A DNA stretch of 64,000 bases from Flavobacterium sp. I3-2 (lineage in GTDB: Bacteria > Bacteroidota > Bacteroidia > Flavobacteriales > Flavobacteriaceae), in the NCBI RefSeq assembly GCF_013389595.1, contig NZ_CP058306.1, forward strand, positions 2,914,001-2,978,000, written 5' to 3'. This document shows, piece by piece, positions 17,860-26,641 of the stretch (positions within the stretch are counted from its first letter, which is position 1; every line of letters begins with the position of its first letter). The position numbers and the translations under genes were made by a program. The notes under the pieces are model-generated. The model did not search any database, had not been told where the DNA came from, and saw only the letters and a program-made list of their open reading frames with translations.

Positions 17860-18519
17860 ATGACAAAAGCCGAAAAAGTTCAATTTGTAATTGATACGTT
17901 AGAAACTTTATATCCAGAAATTCCAATTCCTTTAGATCACAAAGATCCATATACTTTATTAATTGCCGTTTTACTTTCTGCGCAATGTACTGATGTTCGT
18001 GTCAATTTAACAACACCACATTTGTTTGCTAAAGCTGATAATCCGTATGATATGATTAAATTATCAATTGATGAAATTGCGGATATTATCCGTCCATGCG
18101 GATTAGCGCCAATGAAGTCTAAAGGAATACATGGTTTGTCACAAATTTTAATTGATAAACATAATGGAATTGTTCCTGCTAATTTTGAAGATTTAGAAGA
18201 ACTTCCTGCAGTTGGACATAAAACGGCGAGTGTAGTTTTAGCACAAGCTTTTGATATTCCAACTTTTCCTGTAGATACACACATTCACCGATTAATGTAC
18301 CGATGGAATTTAACTAACGGAAAAAATGTCGAACAAACCGAAAAAGATGCCAAGCGAATTTTTCCAATGGAAACTTGGAATCGTTTACATTTACAAATGA
18401 TTTGGTACGGACGTGAATATTCGCCAGCGCGAGGATGGGATTTAGAAAAAGACATCATCACAAAAACAATAGGAAGAAAATCAGTTTTAAACGAATATAA
18501 CAAAAAAGCACTCAAATAA
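17860..18519 (+). CDS. nth: Endonuclease III
   Basis: DNA glycosylase/AP lyase removing oxidised pyrimidines in base-excision repair. The helix-hairpin-helix segment with the catalytic Lys is visible as LEELPAVGHKTASVVLAQAF around residues 108-127, and the catalytic Asp in FPVDTHIHRL near 137. The C-terminal four-cysteine iron-sulfur cluster found in E. coli Nth is absent here: the protein ends with WDLEKDIITKTIGRK-type sequence. Cluster-less Nth homologues exist, so this is probably functional. Length is 219. Confidence 0.94.
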   Translation: MTKAEKVQFVIDTLETLYPEIPIPLDHKDPYTLLIAVLLSAQCTDVRVNLTTPHLFAKADNPYDMIKLSIDEIADIIRPCGLAPMKSKGIHGLSQILIDKHNGIVPANFEDLEELPAVGHKTASVVLAQAFDIPTFPVDTHIHRLMYRWNLTNGKNVEQTEKDAKRIFPMETWNRLHLQMIWYGREYSPARGWDLEKDIITKTIGRKSVLNEYNKKALK

Positions 18520-18531
18520 CTGAGTGCTTTT
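18504..18531. terminator. Terminator at the nth 3' end
   Basis: Perfect 11-bp stem, arms 18504-18514 and 18521-18531, loop aataac, followed by tgttttt on the plus strand. The nth stop codon is in the loop. It also lies downstream of the oppositely oriented small ORF and sigma factor and could serve them too. Confidence 0.85.
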
Positions 18532-18535
18532 GTTT

Positions 18536-18673
18536 TTAATTTAATATTGTAAAATTCTGAATCTTACAATGTGTATTAACATGTAAAGCTTTGGAATAAT
18601 TTAAAATAAAATCAACCAATGATTGGTCTGGTTCTTTACATTCAATAATTTCTTCTGAGTAGTTTTTTGTCAT
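18536..18673 (-). CDS. Putative 45-residue protein behind the ECF sigma factor
   Basis: The frame from the ATG at 18673-18671 encodes 45 residues (MTKNYSEEIIECKEPDQ... to FTILN), acidic at the start, without membrane segment or signal peptide. A longer version of 64 residues could begin at 18730, overlapping the sigma-factor stop codon as ATGACTAA, but it would translate straight through a perfect 11-bp hairpin, so I prefer the shorter start. Position suggests co-transcription with the sigma factor and possibly a regulatory role, but there is no recognisable anti-sigma domain. Confidence 0.5.
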   Translation of the reverse strand: MTKNYSEEIIECKEPDQSLVDFILNYSKALHVNTHCKIQNFTILN

Positions 18674-18680
18674 ATTTAAG

Positions 18681-18708
18681 TTGTTTCGTTTATATAAAAA
18701 CGAAACAA
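18681..18708 (-). promoter_or_regulatory. Perfect 11-bp hairpin between sigma factor and small ORF
   Basis: Arms 18681-18691 and 18698-18708 (ttgtttcgttt/aaacgaaacaa), loop of six. On the minus strand it ends 7 nt before the small ORF ATG and has no U-tract behind it, so it is not a standard terminator. It could be an attenuator, a translation-control hairpin or a palindromic operator. Confidence 0.6.
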
Positions 18709-18722
18709 TTTTAAATATATTG

Positions 18723-19316
18723 TTAGTCATTCAAAATAATTTGATTTTTTTCGATATTTTTTCTCAAATTCAATAAAGCATAGCGCATTCGACCTAAAGC
18801 AGTATTGATACTGACTCCGGTTAAATCTGCAATTTCTTTAAAGCTCAAATCGTCATAAATACGTAAATTAATTACCTCGCGTTGGTCTTCAGGTAACATA
18901 TCAATTAAACGTTTCACATCCAATTCAATCTGATTACTTATTAAAAAGTTTTCAATATTTGGACTTGAATCGACCATATAATCAAAAACAGAATATTCTT
19001 CTTTATCACGTTGCATAGGCATTTTATTGCTTTTGCGATACGAATCGACAATTAAATTATGTGAAATACGAATAACCCAGGGTAAAAATTTACCTTCTTC
19101 GTTATATTTATTTGTTTTTAATGTATGAATTACCTTGATAAAAGCATCCTGAAAAATATCATTAGCGACATCTTTATCTTGTACTTTTGAATAAATAAAT
19201 CCGTAGATTTTTGATTTATGACGGTCGATTAGATGAGATAACGCAACCTCATTTCCTGATATATATTGGTTCACCAATATAGCATCTGACAAAACACAAT
19301 TAGCCATAATAAACAC
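18723..19316 (-). CDS. ECF-type RNA polymerase sigma factor
   Basis: A 197-residue sigma-70 family protein with only regions 2 and 4. Region 2 includes the DIFQDAFIKVIHTL helix and the WVIRISHNLIVDSYRK segment for -10 recognition. Region 4 carries the helix-turn-helix LSFKEIADLTGVSINTALGRMRYAL. It begins with an extra hydrophilic N-terminus, LVNQYISGNEVALSHLIDRHK. No anti-sigma gene of normal size follows; instead there is a hairpin and a micro-ORF. Regulon unknown. It is divergent from uvrA. Confidence 0.93.
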   Translation of the reverse strand: MFIMANCVLSDAILVNQYISGNEVALSHLIDRHKSKIYGFIYSKVQDKDVANDIFQDAFIKVIHTLKTNKYNEEGKFLPWVIRISHNLIVDSYRKSNKMPMQRDKEEYSVFDYMVDSSPNIENFLISNQIELDVKRLIDMLPEDQREVINLRIYDDLSFKEIADLTGVSINTALGRMRYALLNLRKNIEKNQIILND

Positions 19317-19490
19317 TTTTAAGTTTTCTTAAATAAATTCTTAGTAGTATTTTTAAATTATAGGCTTCTTGTTTTTAATTGGTTTGAACTCCAAATATAT
19401 AAAATAAAATTATACTTTACATTTTTATTAAAAAAATTATAAAATAAAATTAAAATTTTCAAAAAAAAGATTTTTTAGATTCAATAAGGA

Positions 19491-19521
19491 TTTTGTAAGC
19501 AGTAAAATATCCGTAAATTTG
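19491..19521 (+). promoter_or_regulatory. uvrA promoter (TTG-N18-TAAATTTG)
   Basis: A -33 TTG at 19493-19495 and a -7 TAAATTTG at 19514-19521 with an 18-bp spacer form a near-consensus Bacteroidota housekeeping promoter. The -7 box contains the TTG that would otherwise look like an upstream start codon for uvrA. Confidence 0.8.
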
Positions 19522-19539
19522 GAGCTATTTAAAATAATT

Positions 19540-22347
19540 ATGAAAGAAATCGATTTTTCAAACATAGATCCAAAGAAAAATATCATAATAAAAGGAGCTC
19601 ATTTACATAATTTAAAACATGTAGATGTTGTGATTCCAAGAAATGAAATGGTTGTAATTACAGGTCTTTCTGGATCTGGAAAATCAAGTTTAGCTTTTGA
19701 CACACTTTATGCCGAAGGACAAAGACGTTATGTTGAAAGTTTATCATCTTATGCACGTCAATTTTTAGGTCGAATTGACAAGCCAAAAGTTGAATATATT
19801 AAAGGTATTGCACCTGCAATAGCAATTGAACAAAAGGTAAATACCACAAATGCACGTTCTACGGTTGGAACTTCGACTGAAATTTATGATTATTTAAAAT
19901 TATTGTTTTCAAGAATTGGAATCACCTACTCGCCTATTTCTGGAAATATCGTAAAAAAACACACCGTAACTGATGTTATCAATGCGATAAAAAGTTTTGA
20001 AGAAGGTTCTAAATGGATGTTACTTTCAGAAATCAAAAATTCAGAAAAAAGATCCATCTTTGAGCAACTTAAAATTGCACTTCAACAAGGATTTTCACGA
20101 GCTTTAATCAATGAAGAAACCGTTCGTTTAGACGAATTTATTGAAGATGCTAAAAACGAAAAATTTAAATTCAAAACTGTTTTTTTAATTGTCGATCGTT
20201 TGATTGTAAAACCAAATGATGAAGATTTTTTAAGTCGTTTGGCCGATGCTATTGATACCGCTTTCTTTGAAGGAAAAGGTACTTTATTTTTACGTGAAAT
20301 TGGAACAGGAACACAACTTGAATTCAACAATCGTTTTGAATTAGATGGCATTCATTTTTTAGAACCTAACATTCACTTATTCAGTTTTAATAATCCGTAC
20401 GGCGCTTGTCCAACTTGTGATGGCTACGGAAATATTGTTGGGATCGATGATGATTTAGTGATTCCCAATACCGCTCTTTCTGTTTATGAAAATGCGATTT
20501 ATCCTTGGCGTGGCGAAACTATGAGTTGGTTTAGAGACCAATTGGTAAATAATTCTCACCATTTTGATTTCCCAATTCACAAGCCATTTTATCAATTAAC
20601 CGATGAACAAAAAGAATTGGTTTGGAAAGGAAATAAATATTTTACTGGATTAAATGATTTCTTTCAAGAACTTGAAGAGAAAAATTACAAAATACAAAAC
20701 CGCGTTTTATTATCGAGATATCGAGGTAAAACAAAATGTACAACTTGTCACGGAAAAAGATTACGTCCGGAAGCTGATTATGTAAAAATAGTTTCTAAAT
20801 CTATTTCGGATTTAGTTGAATTACCAATAAAAAATTTACGCGAATTCTTTAAAAACTTAGAATTAAACGAATACGATCAGCAAGTTGCAAAACGTTTATT
20901 AATTGAAATAAACAATCGTTTAGAATTTTTATCTGAAGTTGGTTTAAATTATTTAACGTTAAATCGTACGTCTAATTCCTTATCAGGAGGCGAATCACAA
21001 CGTATCAATTTAGCAACTTCACTTGGTAGTAGTTTAGTTGGTTCGATGTATATTTTAGATGAGCCAAGTATCGGACTTCATCCAAAAGATTCTGAAAAGC
21101 TGATTCAAGTTTTATTAAATTTAAAAAAACTTGGAAATACAGTTATCGTTGTCGAACATGATGAAGATGTTATGAAAGCTGCCGACCAAATTATTGATAT
21201 TGGACCAGAAGCAGGTTCGTTTGGTGGTGAGTTGGTTGCTCAAGGAACTTATGATGAAATTTTAAAATCAGATTCTTTAACAGCTAAATATCTGAATGGC
21301 GATTATCAAATCGAAGTTCCAAAAAAACGTCGTTCTTTTAAGAATTTCATTGAAATAAAAGGGGCTCGAGAAAATAATCTAAAAAATATAGATGTTGTTT
21401 TTCCGTTAGATTGTTTAACAGTTATAACCGGAGTTTCGGGAAGTGGAAAAAGTACGTTAGTTAAAAAAATATTGTATCCTGCTTTACAGAAAAAGCTTAC
21501 AGGAACAGCCGATAAACCTGGTAAATTTAATGATATGATTGGTTCATTCTCTCATATTAAAAATTTAGAATATATCGACCAAAATCCAATTGGAAAAAGT
21601 TCGCGTTCAAATCCGATTACATATTTAAAAGCGTACGATGATATTCGTGATCTTTTATCTAAACAACAACTTTCTAAAATCAGAAATTACCAACCAAAGC
21701 ATTTTTCATTTAATGTTGATGGCGGTCGTTGCGAAGTTTGTAACGGCGAAGGTGAAGTTACGATTGAAATGCAATTTATGGCCGATGTGCATTTACCTTG
21801 CGAAGCTTGTCATGGAAAACGTTTTAAAAAGGAAATCCTTGAAGTACAATTTGAAGGTAAAAACATTGACGATATTTTAAATATGACGGTTGATGATGCT
21901 TACGAATTCTTTGAAAAAACACAGCAAACTAAGATAGCTATTAAAATTAAACCTTTACAAGACGTTGGTTTGGGTTATGTAAAATTAGGTCAATCATCAT
22001 CAACTTTATCTGGTGGTGAAGCGCAACGTATAAAATTGGCTACGTTTTTAGGTAAAGGAAATACCAAAGAACGTACTTTGTTTGTTTTTGATGAACCAAC
22101 AACCGGATTACATTTTCACGACATTAAAAAATTATTAAAATCGTTTTATGACTTGATTGAAAACGGACATTCTATTATTGTAATTGAACATAATTTAGAT
22201 TTGATAAAATGTGCCGACCAGATTATTGATATAGGTCCTGAAGGTGGTGAAAACGGTGGTAATTTAATTGCTTTTGGAACACCTGAAGAAATAATTAAAA
22301 ACAAAGAATCTATTACAGGTTTTTACTTAAAAGAAAAATTGAAGTAA
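19540..22347 (+). CDS. uvrA: Excinuclease ABC subunit A
   Basis: Damage-recognition ATPase of nucleotide-excision repair, working with UvrB and UvrC. The tandem ABC layout is intact: Walker A GLSGSGKSS near residue 42 and GVSGSGKST near 630, LSGGE signatures near 480 and 822, and CxxC zinc-binding pairs near 289/400 and 730/754. I place the start at the ATG at 19540 (935 residues). An open frame extends to a TTG at 19519, but that TTG is part of the -7 promoter box and cannot be on the transcript. Confidence 0.97.
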   Translation: MKEIDFSNIDPKKNIIIKGAHLHNLKHVDVVIPRNEMVVITGLSGSGKSSLAFDTLYAEGQRRYVESLSSYARQFLGRIDKPKVEYIKGIAPAIAIEQKVNTTNARSTVGTSTEIYDYLKLLFSRIGITYSPISGNIVKKHTVTDVINAIKSFEEGSKWMLLSEIKNSEKRSIFEQLKIALQQGFSRALINEETVRLDEFIEDAKNEKFKFKTVFLIVDRLIVKPNDEDFLSRLADAIDTAFFEGKGTLFLREIGTGTQLEFNNRFELDGIHFLEPNIHLFSFNNPYGACPTCDGYGNIVGIDDDLVIPNTALSVYENAIYPWRGETMSWFRDQLVNNSHHFDFPIHKPFYQLTDEQKELVWKGNKYFTGLNDFFQELEEKNYKIQNRVLLSRYRGKTKCTTCHGKRLRPEADYVKIVSKSISDLVELPIKNLREFFKNLELNEYDQQVAKRLLIEINNRLEFLSEVGLNYLTLNRTSNSLSGGESQRINLATSLGSSLVGSMYILDEPSIGLHPKDSEKLIQVLLNLKKLGNTVIVVEHDEDVMKAADQIIDIGPEAGSFGGELVAQGTYDEILKSDSLTAKYLNGDYQIEVPKKRRSFKNFIEIKGARENNLKNIDVVFPLDCLTVITGVSGSGKSTLVKKILYPALQKKLTGTADKPGKFNDMIGSFSHIKNLEYIDQNPIGKSSRSNPITYLKAYDDIRDLLSKQQLSKIRNYQPKHFSFNVDGGRCEVCNGEGEVTIEMQFMADVHLPCEACHGKRFKKEILEVQFEGKNIDDILNMTVDDAYEFFEKTQQTKIAIKIKPLQDVGLGYVKLGQSSSTLSGGEAQRIKLATFLGKGNTKERTLFVFDEPTTGLHFHDIKKLLKSFYDLIENGHSIIVIEHNLDLIKCADQIIDIGPEGGENGGNLIAFGTPEEIIKNKESITGFYLKEKLK

Positions 22348-22350
22348 ATT

Positions 22351-22376
22351 AAAATGAGGCTATTAAGCCTCATTTT
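22351..22376. terminator. Bidirectional terminator between uvrA and the glycosyltransferase
   Basis: Perfect 11-bp stem AAAATGAGGCT/AGCCTCATTTT, arms 22351-22361 and 22366-22376, loop atta, followed by T-rich sequence on both strands. It serves both convergent genes. Confidence 0.9.
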
Positions 22377-23652
22377 TTATGATATTAGCTAACTTTTCGG
22401 TTAGTTTTTTTCGACTATAATATTGCAATCCCATGGCATAAACTTTCAATTCATTTTGTTTATATAAATCATAAAGTTTTAAAATTTGCTCTTTGATTTC
22501 ATCTTTTTGCTCATAAGTAAAAAAAGTTCCAGAATTGGTTTCTTTAATTATTTGGGCAAAATCCGCATCTTCCGGTCCGATTGCTAAAATAGGTCGTTCT
22601 GCTGCCATATATTCAAATAATTTTCCAGGAATAATTCCTACGGTTTCGTCTGAATTTATTTCAACTAATAATAAAACTTGAGAACTTTTTTGTTGTATTA
22701 AAGCTTCATTATGTGACAAATAACCCAGATTATTTAAATAATCACTTAATTTAAATTCAGAAATTACATCTAAAATTTCTTGGCTTACTTTTCCTATTAA
22801 TTTAAGTTCAAAATCATCTCTGAAATCTTTATTTTCTTTGATTAATTCTGATAAAGCTTTCCAAAATATTCTAGGATTTCGGTCAGACAAAAAAGAGCCA
22901 ATATGTGCAATTGAAAATTTAGAATCCATAGGTCTCTTTTCAATATATTCGACATCATAACCATTAGTTATAACAGAAATTGATTTTGTTGTTAGCTTAC
23001 TAAATTCCTTTTTAGTTGTCGGACTCGTAACTAAAATATGATTAGCTGAGTTTAAAACTTCTCTTTCAAGCTGTAAATGTTTTTCTTTAGATGCTTGTGT
23101 AAGTTTTAATTCTTTATGATATCCGATGGTTGTCCAAGGGTCACGAAAATCAGCAAACCATTTACAATTCAATTTTTTCTTAAGTTCAAGTCCAATTAAA
23201 TGTAAACTATGCGGCGGTCCGGTTGTTATGATTAAATCAACAGGATTAGCTATTAGATAATTTTCGAGATATGAGACCGAAGGCTTCACCCATCCTACTC
23301 GAGCATCGGGAATAAAGAAATTTCCGCGAATATAAAGTAAGAATTTATCTAAAAAGGATTGCTTTCTTTTATTCGGAATAATTCCTGAACTTATGGTATT
23401 TGTAGATTTCTTTGAAAAAAAACCTGCTAATTTATAAGGTTCAGAAATCTTATTTTTCAGAATAATTATATTTGGATTAATTTCAGACGCTAATTGTGTA
23501 TCAACAATTGGATAATTAGGATTTTCAGGGATATACACAATTGGTTCAATATCAAAATCAGGAAGATATTTCACAAATTTCAACCAACGTTGTACACCAG
23601 GACCACCAGCCGGAGGCCAATAATAAGTAATAATTAAAACTTTTTTCTTCAT
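22363..23652 (-). CDS. Glycosyltransferase family 4-like protein
   Basis: A 429-residue GT-B fold glycosyltransferase. The N-terminal acceptor domain begins with YYWPPAGGPGVQRWLKF, typical of family 4 members in Bacteroidota. The middle has a WFADFRDPW motif, and the C-terminal donor-binding domain shows IPGKLFEYMAAERPILAIG, with the EYMA glutamate that contacts the nucleotide sugar. Cytosolic or peripheral at the inner membrane, transferring a sugar to a surface glycan. Not part of a glycan cluster here; donor and acceptor are unknown. Confidence 0.9.
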   Translation of the reverse strand: MKKKVLIITYYWPPAGGPGVQRWLKFVKYLPDFDIEPIVYIPENPNYPIVDTQLASEINPNIIILKNKISEPYKLAGFFSKKSTNTISSGIIPNKRKQSFLDKFLLYIRGNFFIPDARVGWVKPSVSYLENYLIANPVDLIITTGPPHSLHLIGLELKKKLNCKWFADFRDPWTTIGYHKELKLTQASKEKHLQLEREVLNSANHILVTSPTTKKEFSKLTTKSISVITNGYDVEYIEKRPMDSKFSIAHIGSFLSDRNPRIFWKALSELIKENKDFRDDFELKLIGKVSQEILDVISEFKLSDYLNNLGYLSHNEALIQQKSSQVLLLVEINSDETVGIIPGKLFEYMAAERPILAIGPEDADFAQIIKETNSGTFFTYEQKDEIKEQILKLYDLYKQNELKVYAMGLQYYSRKKLTEKLANIIKNEA

Positions 23653-23688
23653 CTTTAATAAAGAATTAAAATCCTTTGAAATTCATAT

Positions 23689-23696
23689 CAAATATA
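23689..23696 (-). promoter_or_regulatory. -7 box for the glycosyltransferase gene
   Basis: Minus strand reads TATATTTG, matching TAnnTTTG, 37 nt before the start codon. The -33 region has only a weak GTT at the right distance. Confidence 0.5.
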
Positions 23697-23747
23697 CCAC
23701 TTTTAAAGCGATTGTAACAGTTTTAAACGAATGATTTAATTTCATTA

Positions 23748-23786
23748 AAAAAGTCCTTCATCAAAAAAAATGACAAAGGACTTTTT
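23748..23786 (-). terminator. Terminator of the tilS-dsbD-DUF2911 transcript
   Basis: Stem AAAAAGTCCTT/AAGGACTTTTT, arms 23748-23758 and 23776-23786, with a 17-nt loop. On the minus strand it lies 19 nt behind the DUF2911 stop codon and is followed by a T-rich run. Confidence 0.85.
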
Positions 23787-23805
23787 AAACTTAAAATTTG
23801 AATTA

Positions 23806-24654
23806 TTATTTAGACCATTGATTAATTGAATCTCTATTCATTTTAATATAATCTGCATTATTTGCTTTTTCAGCTTCAGCTAAAGATTTCTTAGCAGTTT
23901 CAATAGCACCTTTTTTATCACCTAATTTAGCTTGTACTAAAGATTTTTGTCTTAACATATAGAAAGGTGCATTTCCACCTTGCATATCAATAGATTTATT
24001 GATGTAATCTAATGCTAATTTTGTATCATCTGTAGCTTGAAACAAATACTGTCCAGCAGCATAATAATCAGAAGCTTTGGCATTTTCATTTAATGTAGAT
24101 TTTATACTAGCCATTGCTTTTTCATGAGTTGGAACGGTAAACTTAACTGGAATAGCCGTTTTTTCCCATTTTAATACTATTTCACCAGTATTGTTATCGA
24201 TTTGGTCGATTTCAATAGTAAAATTTTCTACATTGTTTGCTAATGCAACCGGATTAGCAGTTGTTTTTGCTACTACTTTAGAATCATCCCAAGCTGCAGG
24301 TAATCCCCAATTCGAAGTATCAGAGTACAAATAAACTTCCCAAGTATCTGCTTTTGGTAAAGTATATAAAGCATATTTCCCTTTAGGTACTTTTTGTCCA
24401 CCTACAATTACATCATCACTGAATTCGACTGTAGTATTTTCATTCGCACCTGTTCTCCAAATTTTTCCAAACGGAACTAAATCGCCATAAACTAATCTTC
24501 CTTTTTTAGCAGGTCTAGCATAATTTACATCAACTTCTGTTAGACCAACCATTTGCTCAACTTCAGCTTTAGGACTTGATTTTGGTGTGATTACTTGTGC
24601 ATTTGAAATCGTTGCTATCATTAAAAATGATGCAGTGACAATTAACTTTTTCAT
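23806..24654 (-). CDS. DUF2911 domain protein, exported
   Basis: A 282-residue periplasmic or outer-membrane-associated protein with a signal peptide ending SNAQ. The DUF2911 core spans roughly residues 25-175 and includes VDVNYARPAKKGR, PFGKIWRTGANE and KVPKGKYALYTLP. The last 90 residues look like a tetratricopeptide-type helical tail (ALDYINKSIDMQGGNAPFYMLRQKSL region). Function of DUF2911 is not established; it is common in Bacteroidota. It follows dsbD by 10 nt, so it may be an exported client or partner of that system, which is inference only. Confidence 0.88.
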   Translation of the reverse strand: MKKLIVTASFLMIATISNAQVITPKSSPKAEVEQMVGLTEVDVNYARPAKKGRLVYGDLVPFGKIWRTGANENTTVEFSDDVIVGGQKVPKGKYALYTLPKADTWEVYLYSDTSNWGLPAAWDDSKVVAKTTANPVALANNVENFTIEIDQIDNNTGEIVLKWEKTAIPVKFTVPTHEKAMASIKSTLNENAKASDYYAAGQYLFQATDDTKLALDYINKSIDMQGGNAPFYMLRQKSLVQAKLGDKKGAIETAKKSLAEAEKANNADYIKMNRDSINQWSK

Positions 24655-24664
24655 ATTGCTTTTA

Positions 24665-26641
24665 TTATTTATTATAGTTTGTAATTCCTTCAGTTAACCA
24701 AGTTAAATACTCATCTTTATCTGGAGTATATCCTACTGGTTCATTTAAATTATTACCTTCATTATCTAAGATTATATAATAAGGTTGTGCATTTGCTTGA
24801 TATTTTTCAATTTGGAAATCACTCCATTTATTTCCAACTGTCTCAATTTTTTTTCCTGTGGTTTTTGAAACATATTGTTCATTTTCTGGCAAATGTTGTT
24901 TATCATCGACATATAATGAAATTAAAACCACTTCGTTTTGTAACTTACCTAGAACATCTGTTTCAGACCAAACATGCTCTTCCATTTTTCTACAATTTAC
25001 ACAAGCATGCCCTGTAAAATCTAATAAAACAGGTTTATTTTGTTCTTTCGCGTATGCCATTCCTTTTTCATAATCTAAAAAAGCAACAATTCCATTAGGC
25101 CCTTCTTTTGCTCCTTCTGGTAATTCAGCAATAGTTCCTGCACTTCTAGAATTTCCAACACCATAAGGACTTTCTGCATACGTCATTGGCGGAGGGAAAC
25201 CAGAAATTAATTTTAAAGGTGCGCCCCATAATCCTGGAACTAAATAAACTGTAAACATAGATACAACTAATGCCATAAACAATCTGCCTACAGAAATTTT
25301 TTCTAATTTAGAATCATGAGGTAACATGAATTTACCAAATAAATACATTGCCCATGCTCCAAAAATTACAATCCAAATCGTTAAGAAAAGTTCTCTTTGT
25401 AAGTAACCTTTTTGAAGAACTAAATCTGCATTTGATAAAAATTTAAATGCTAAAGCTAATTCCAAGAAACCTAATGAAACTTTTACTGTGTTCATCCAAC
25501 CTCCAGAGCGTGGCATTGAATTTAACCAACCTGGGAACATCGCGAACAACATAAAAGGTAGTGCAAGTGCTAATGAGAAACCGAACATTCCAACCAAAGG
25601 TGCTATTCCACCTTTAGAAGCAGCTTCTACTAATAATGTACCAACAATTGGACCTGTACATGAAAATGAAACAATAGCTAAAGCTAATGCCATAAAAAAG
25701 ATTCCGACTAAACCGCCTCTATCTGCTTGCTTATCCACTTTATTTGCCCATGAATTTGGTAACATAATTTCAAACGCTCCTAAAAACGAAGATGCAAAAA
25801 CAATTAATAAAACAAAGAAAATGATATTAAACCAAACGTTTGTAGATAAAGCGTTTAAAGCATCGGCACCAAATATTTTACTTACAGCTAAGCCAAGAAT
25901 CACATAAATAACGATAATTGACAAACCGTAAATTATTCCATTTTTTATTCCTTTAGCTTTGGATTTGCTTTGCTTGGTGAAAAAACTCACTGTCATTGGA
26001 ATCATCGGAAAAACACAAGGTGTTAAAAGCGCAGTAAATCCGCCTAAGAAAGATAAGATAAAAATTGTCCAAAGTCCACGTGATTCAGACTTTTTTTCGG
26101 ACTTAGCTTCCTTTGTATTATCTAATTGAGCTTTATCATCAGTATTTGCTTTTGCATTTGATTCTTCAAAATTAGCAACCTCTTTCGAAGTCAAATTTTT
26201 AACATCAAAAACAAAATATTTATCATTATTAATACAAACATCAATACATGTTTGGTATGTTAAATGTAATTGAATCTCGTTTAAATCAGGATTTGTAACT
26301 TTTAAAACATGAGTTAATTGTACATTATCTGCCCAATAATATTCATCTATTTCAAAAATATCATTAAAAGCTTTTTTATATTCACTTTCTGTAGCTTTAG
26401 GTTCAAAAGTATAATTTCCTTCAGCGTTTTTGTAAATTAACTCCGTTGGTAAAGCTCCACCTTCTGGTGTGAACTGAGAATACATATGCCAATCGGCTTC
26501 GATAGTTCCATCTAAGGTTATTTTGTATTCCGAATCCGAGATTTTCTCAATTTTAGATTTCCATTTTACTGGGTCTTGTAACTGGGCATTTACTGAAAAA
26601 ACAGTAAAAACAAGCAATAAAAAACTTAATAGCTTCTTCAT
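24665..26641 (-). CDS. dsbD: Thiol:disulfide interchange protein DsbD
   Basis: Transfers reducing power from cytosolic thioredoxin to periplasmic thiols. Domain order in 658 residues: signal peptide (VFSVNAQ), N-terminal DsbD immunoglobulin-like domain to about 150, a charged linker, an eight-helix membrane domain from about 190 to 460 with the TPCVFPMIPM motif, then a thioredoxin domain with the CVNC active site near 548-551. All three modules are present, unlike short CcdA proteins. Its start overlaps the tilS stop by 4 nt. Confidence 0.94.
   Translation of the reverse strand: MKKLLSFLLLVFTVFSVNAQLQDPVKWKSKIEKISDSEYKITLDGTIEADWHMYSQFTPEGGALPTELIYKNAEGNYTFEPKATESEYKKAFNDIFEIDEYYWADNVQLTHVLKVTNPDLNEIQLHLTYQTCIDVCINNDKYFVFDVKNLTSKEVANFEESNAKANTDDKAQLDNTKEAKSEKKSESRGLWTIFILSFLGGFTALLTPCVFPMIPMTVSFFTKQSKSKAKGIKNGIIYGLSIIVIYVILGLAVSKIFGADALNALSTNVWFNIIFFVLLIVFASSFLGAFEIMLPNSWANKVDKQADRGGLVGIFFMALALAIVSFSCTGPIVGTLLVEAASKGGIAPLVGMFGFSLALALPFMLFAMFPGWLNSMPRSGGWMNTVKVSLGFLELALAFKFLSNADLVLQKGYLQRELFLTIWIVIFGAWAMYLFGKFMLPHDSKLEKISVGRLFMALVVSMFTVYLVPGLWGAPLKLISGFPPPMTYAESPYGVGNSRSAGTIAELPEGAKEGPNGIVAFLDYEKGMAYAKEQNKPVLLDFTGHACVNCRKMEEHVWSETDVLGKLQNEVVLISLYVDDKQHLPENEQYVSKTTGKKIETVGNKWSDFQIEKYQANAQPYYIILDNEGNNLNEPVGYTPDKDEYLTWLTEGITNYNK

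Noticed and set aside
18674-18730. Extension of the small ORF behind the sigma factor to 64 residues
   Set aside because: The extra 19 codons translate the perfect hairpin; the 45-codon start after the hairpin is simpler. Not excluded.
25488-25907. 139-codon plus-strand frame opposite dsbD, and similar long frames opposite parC, parE and uvrA
   Set aside because: These are antisense shadows created by the codon pattern of well-supported genes.
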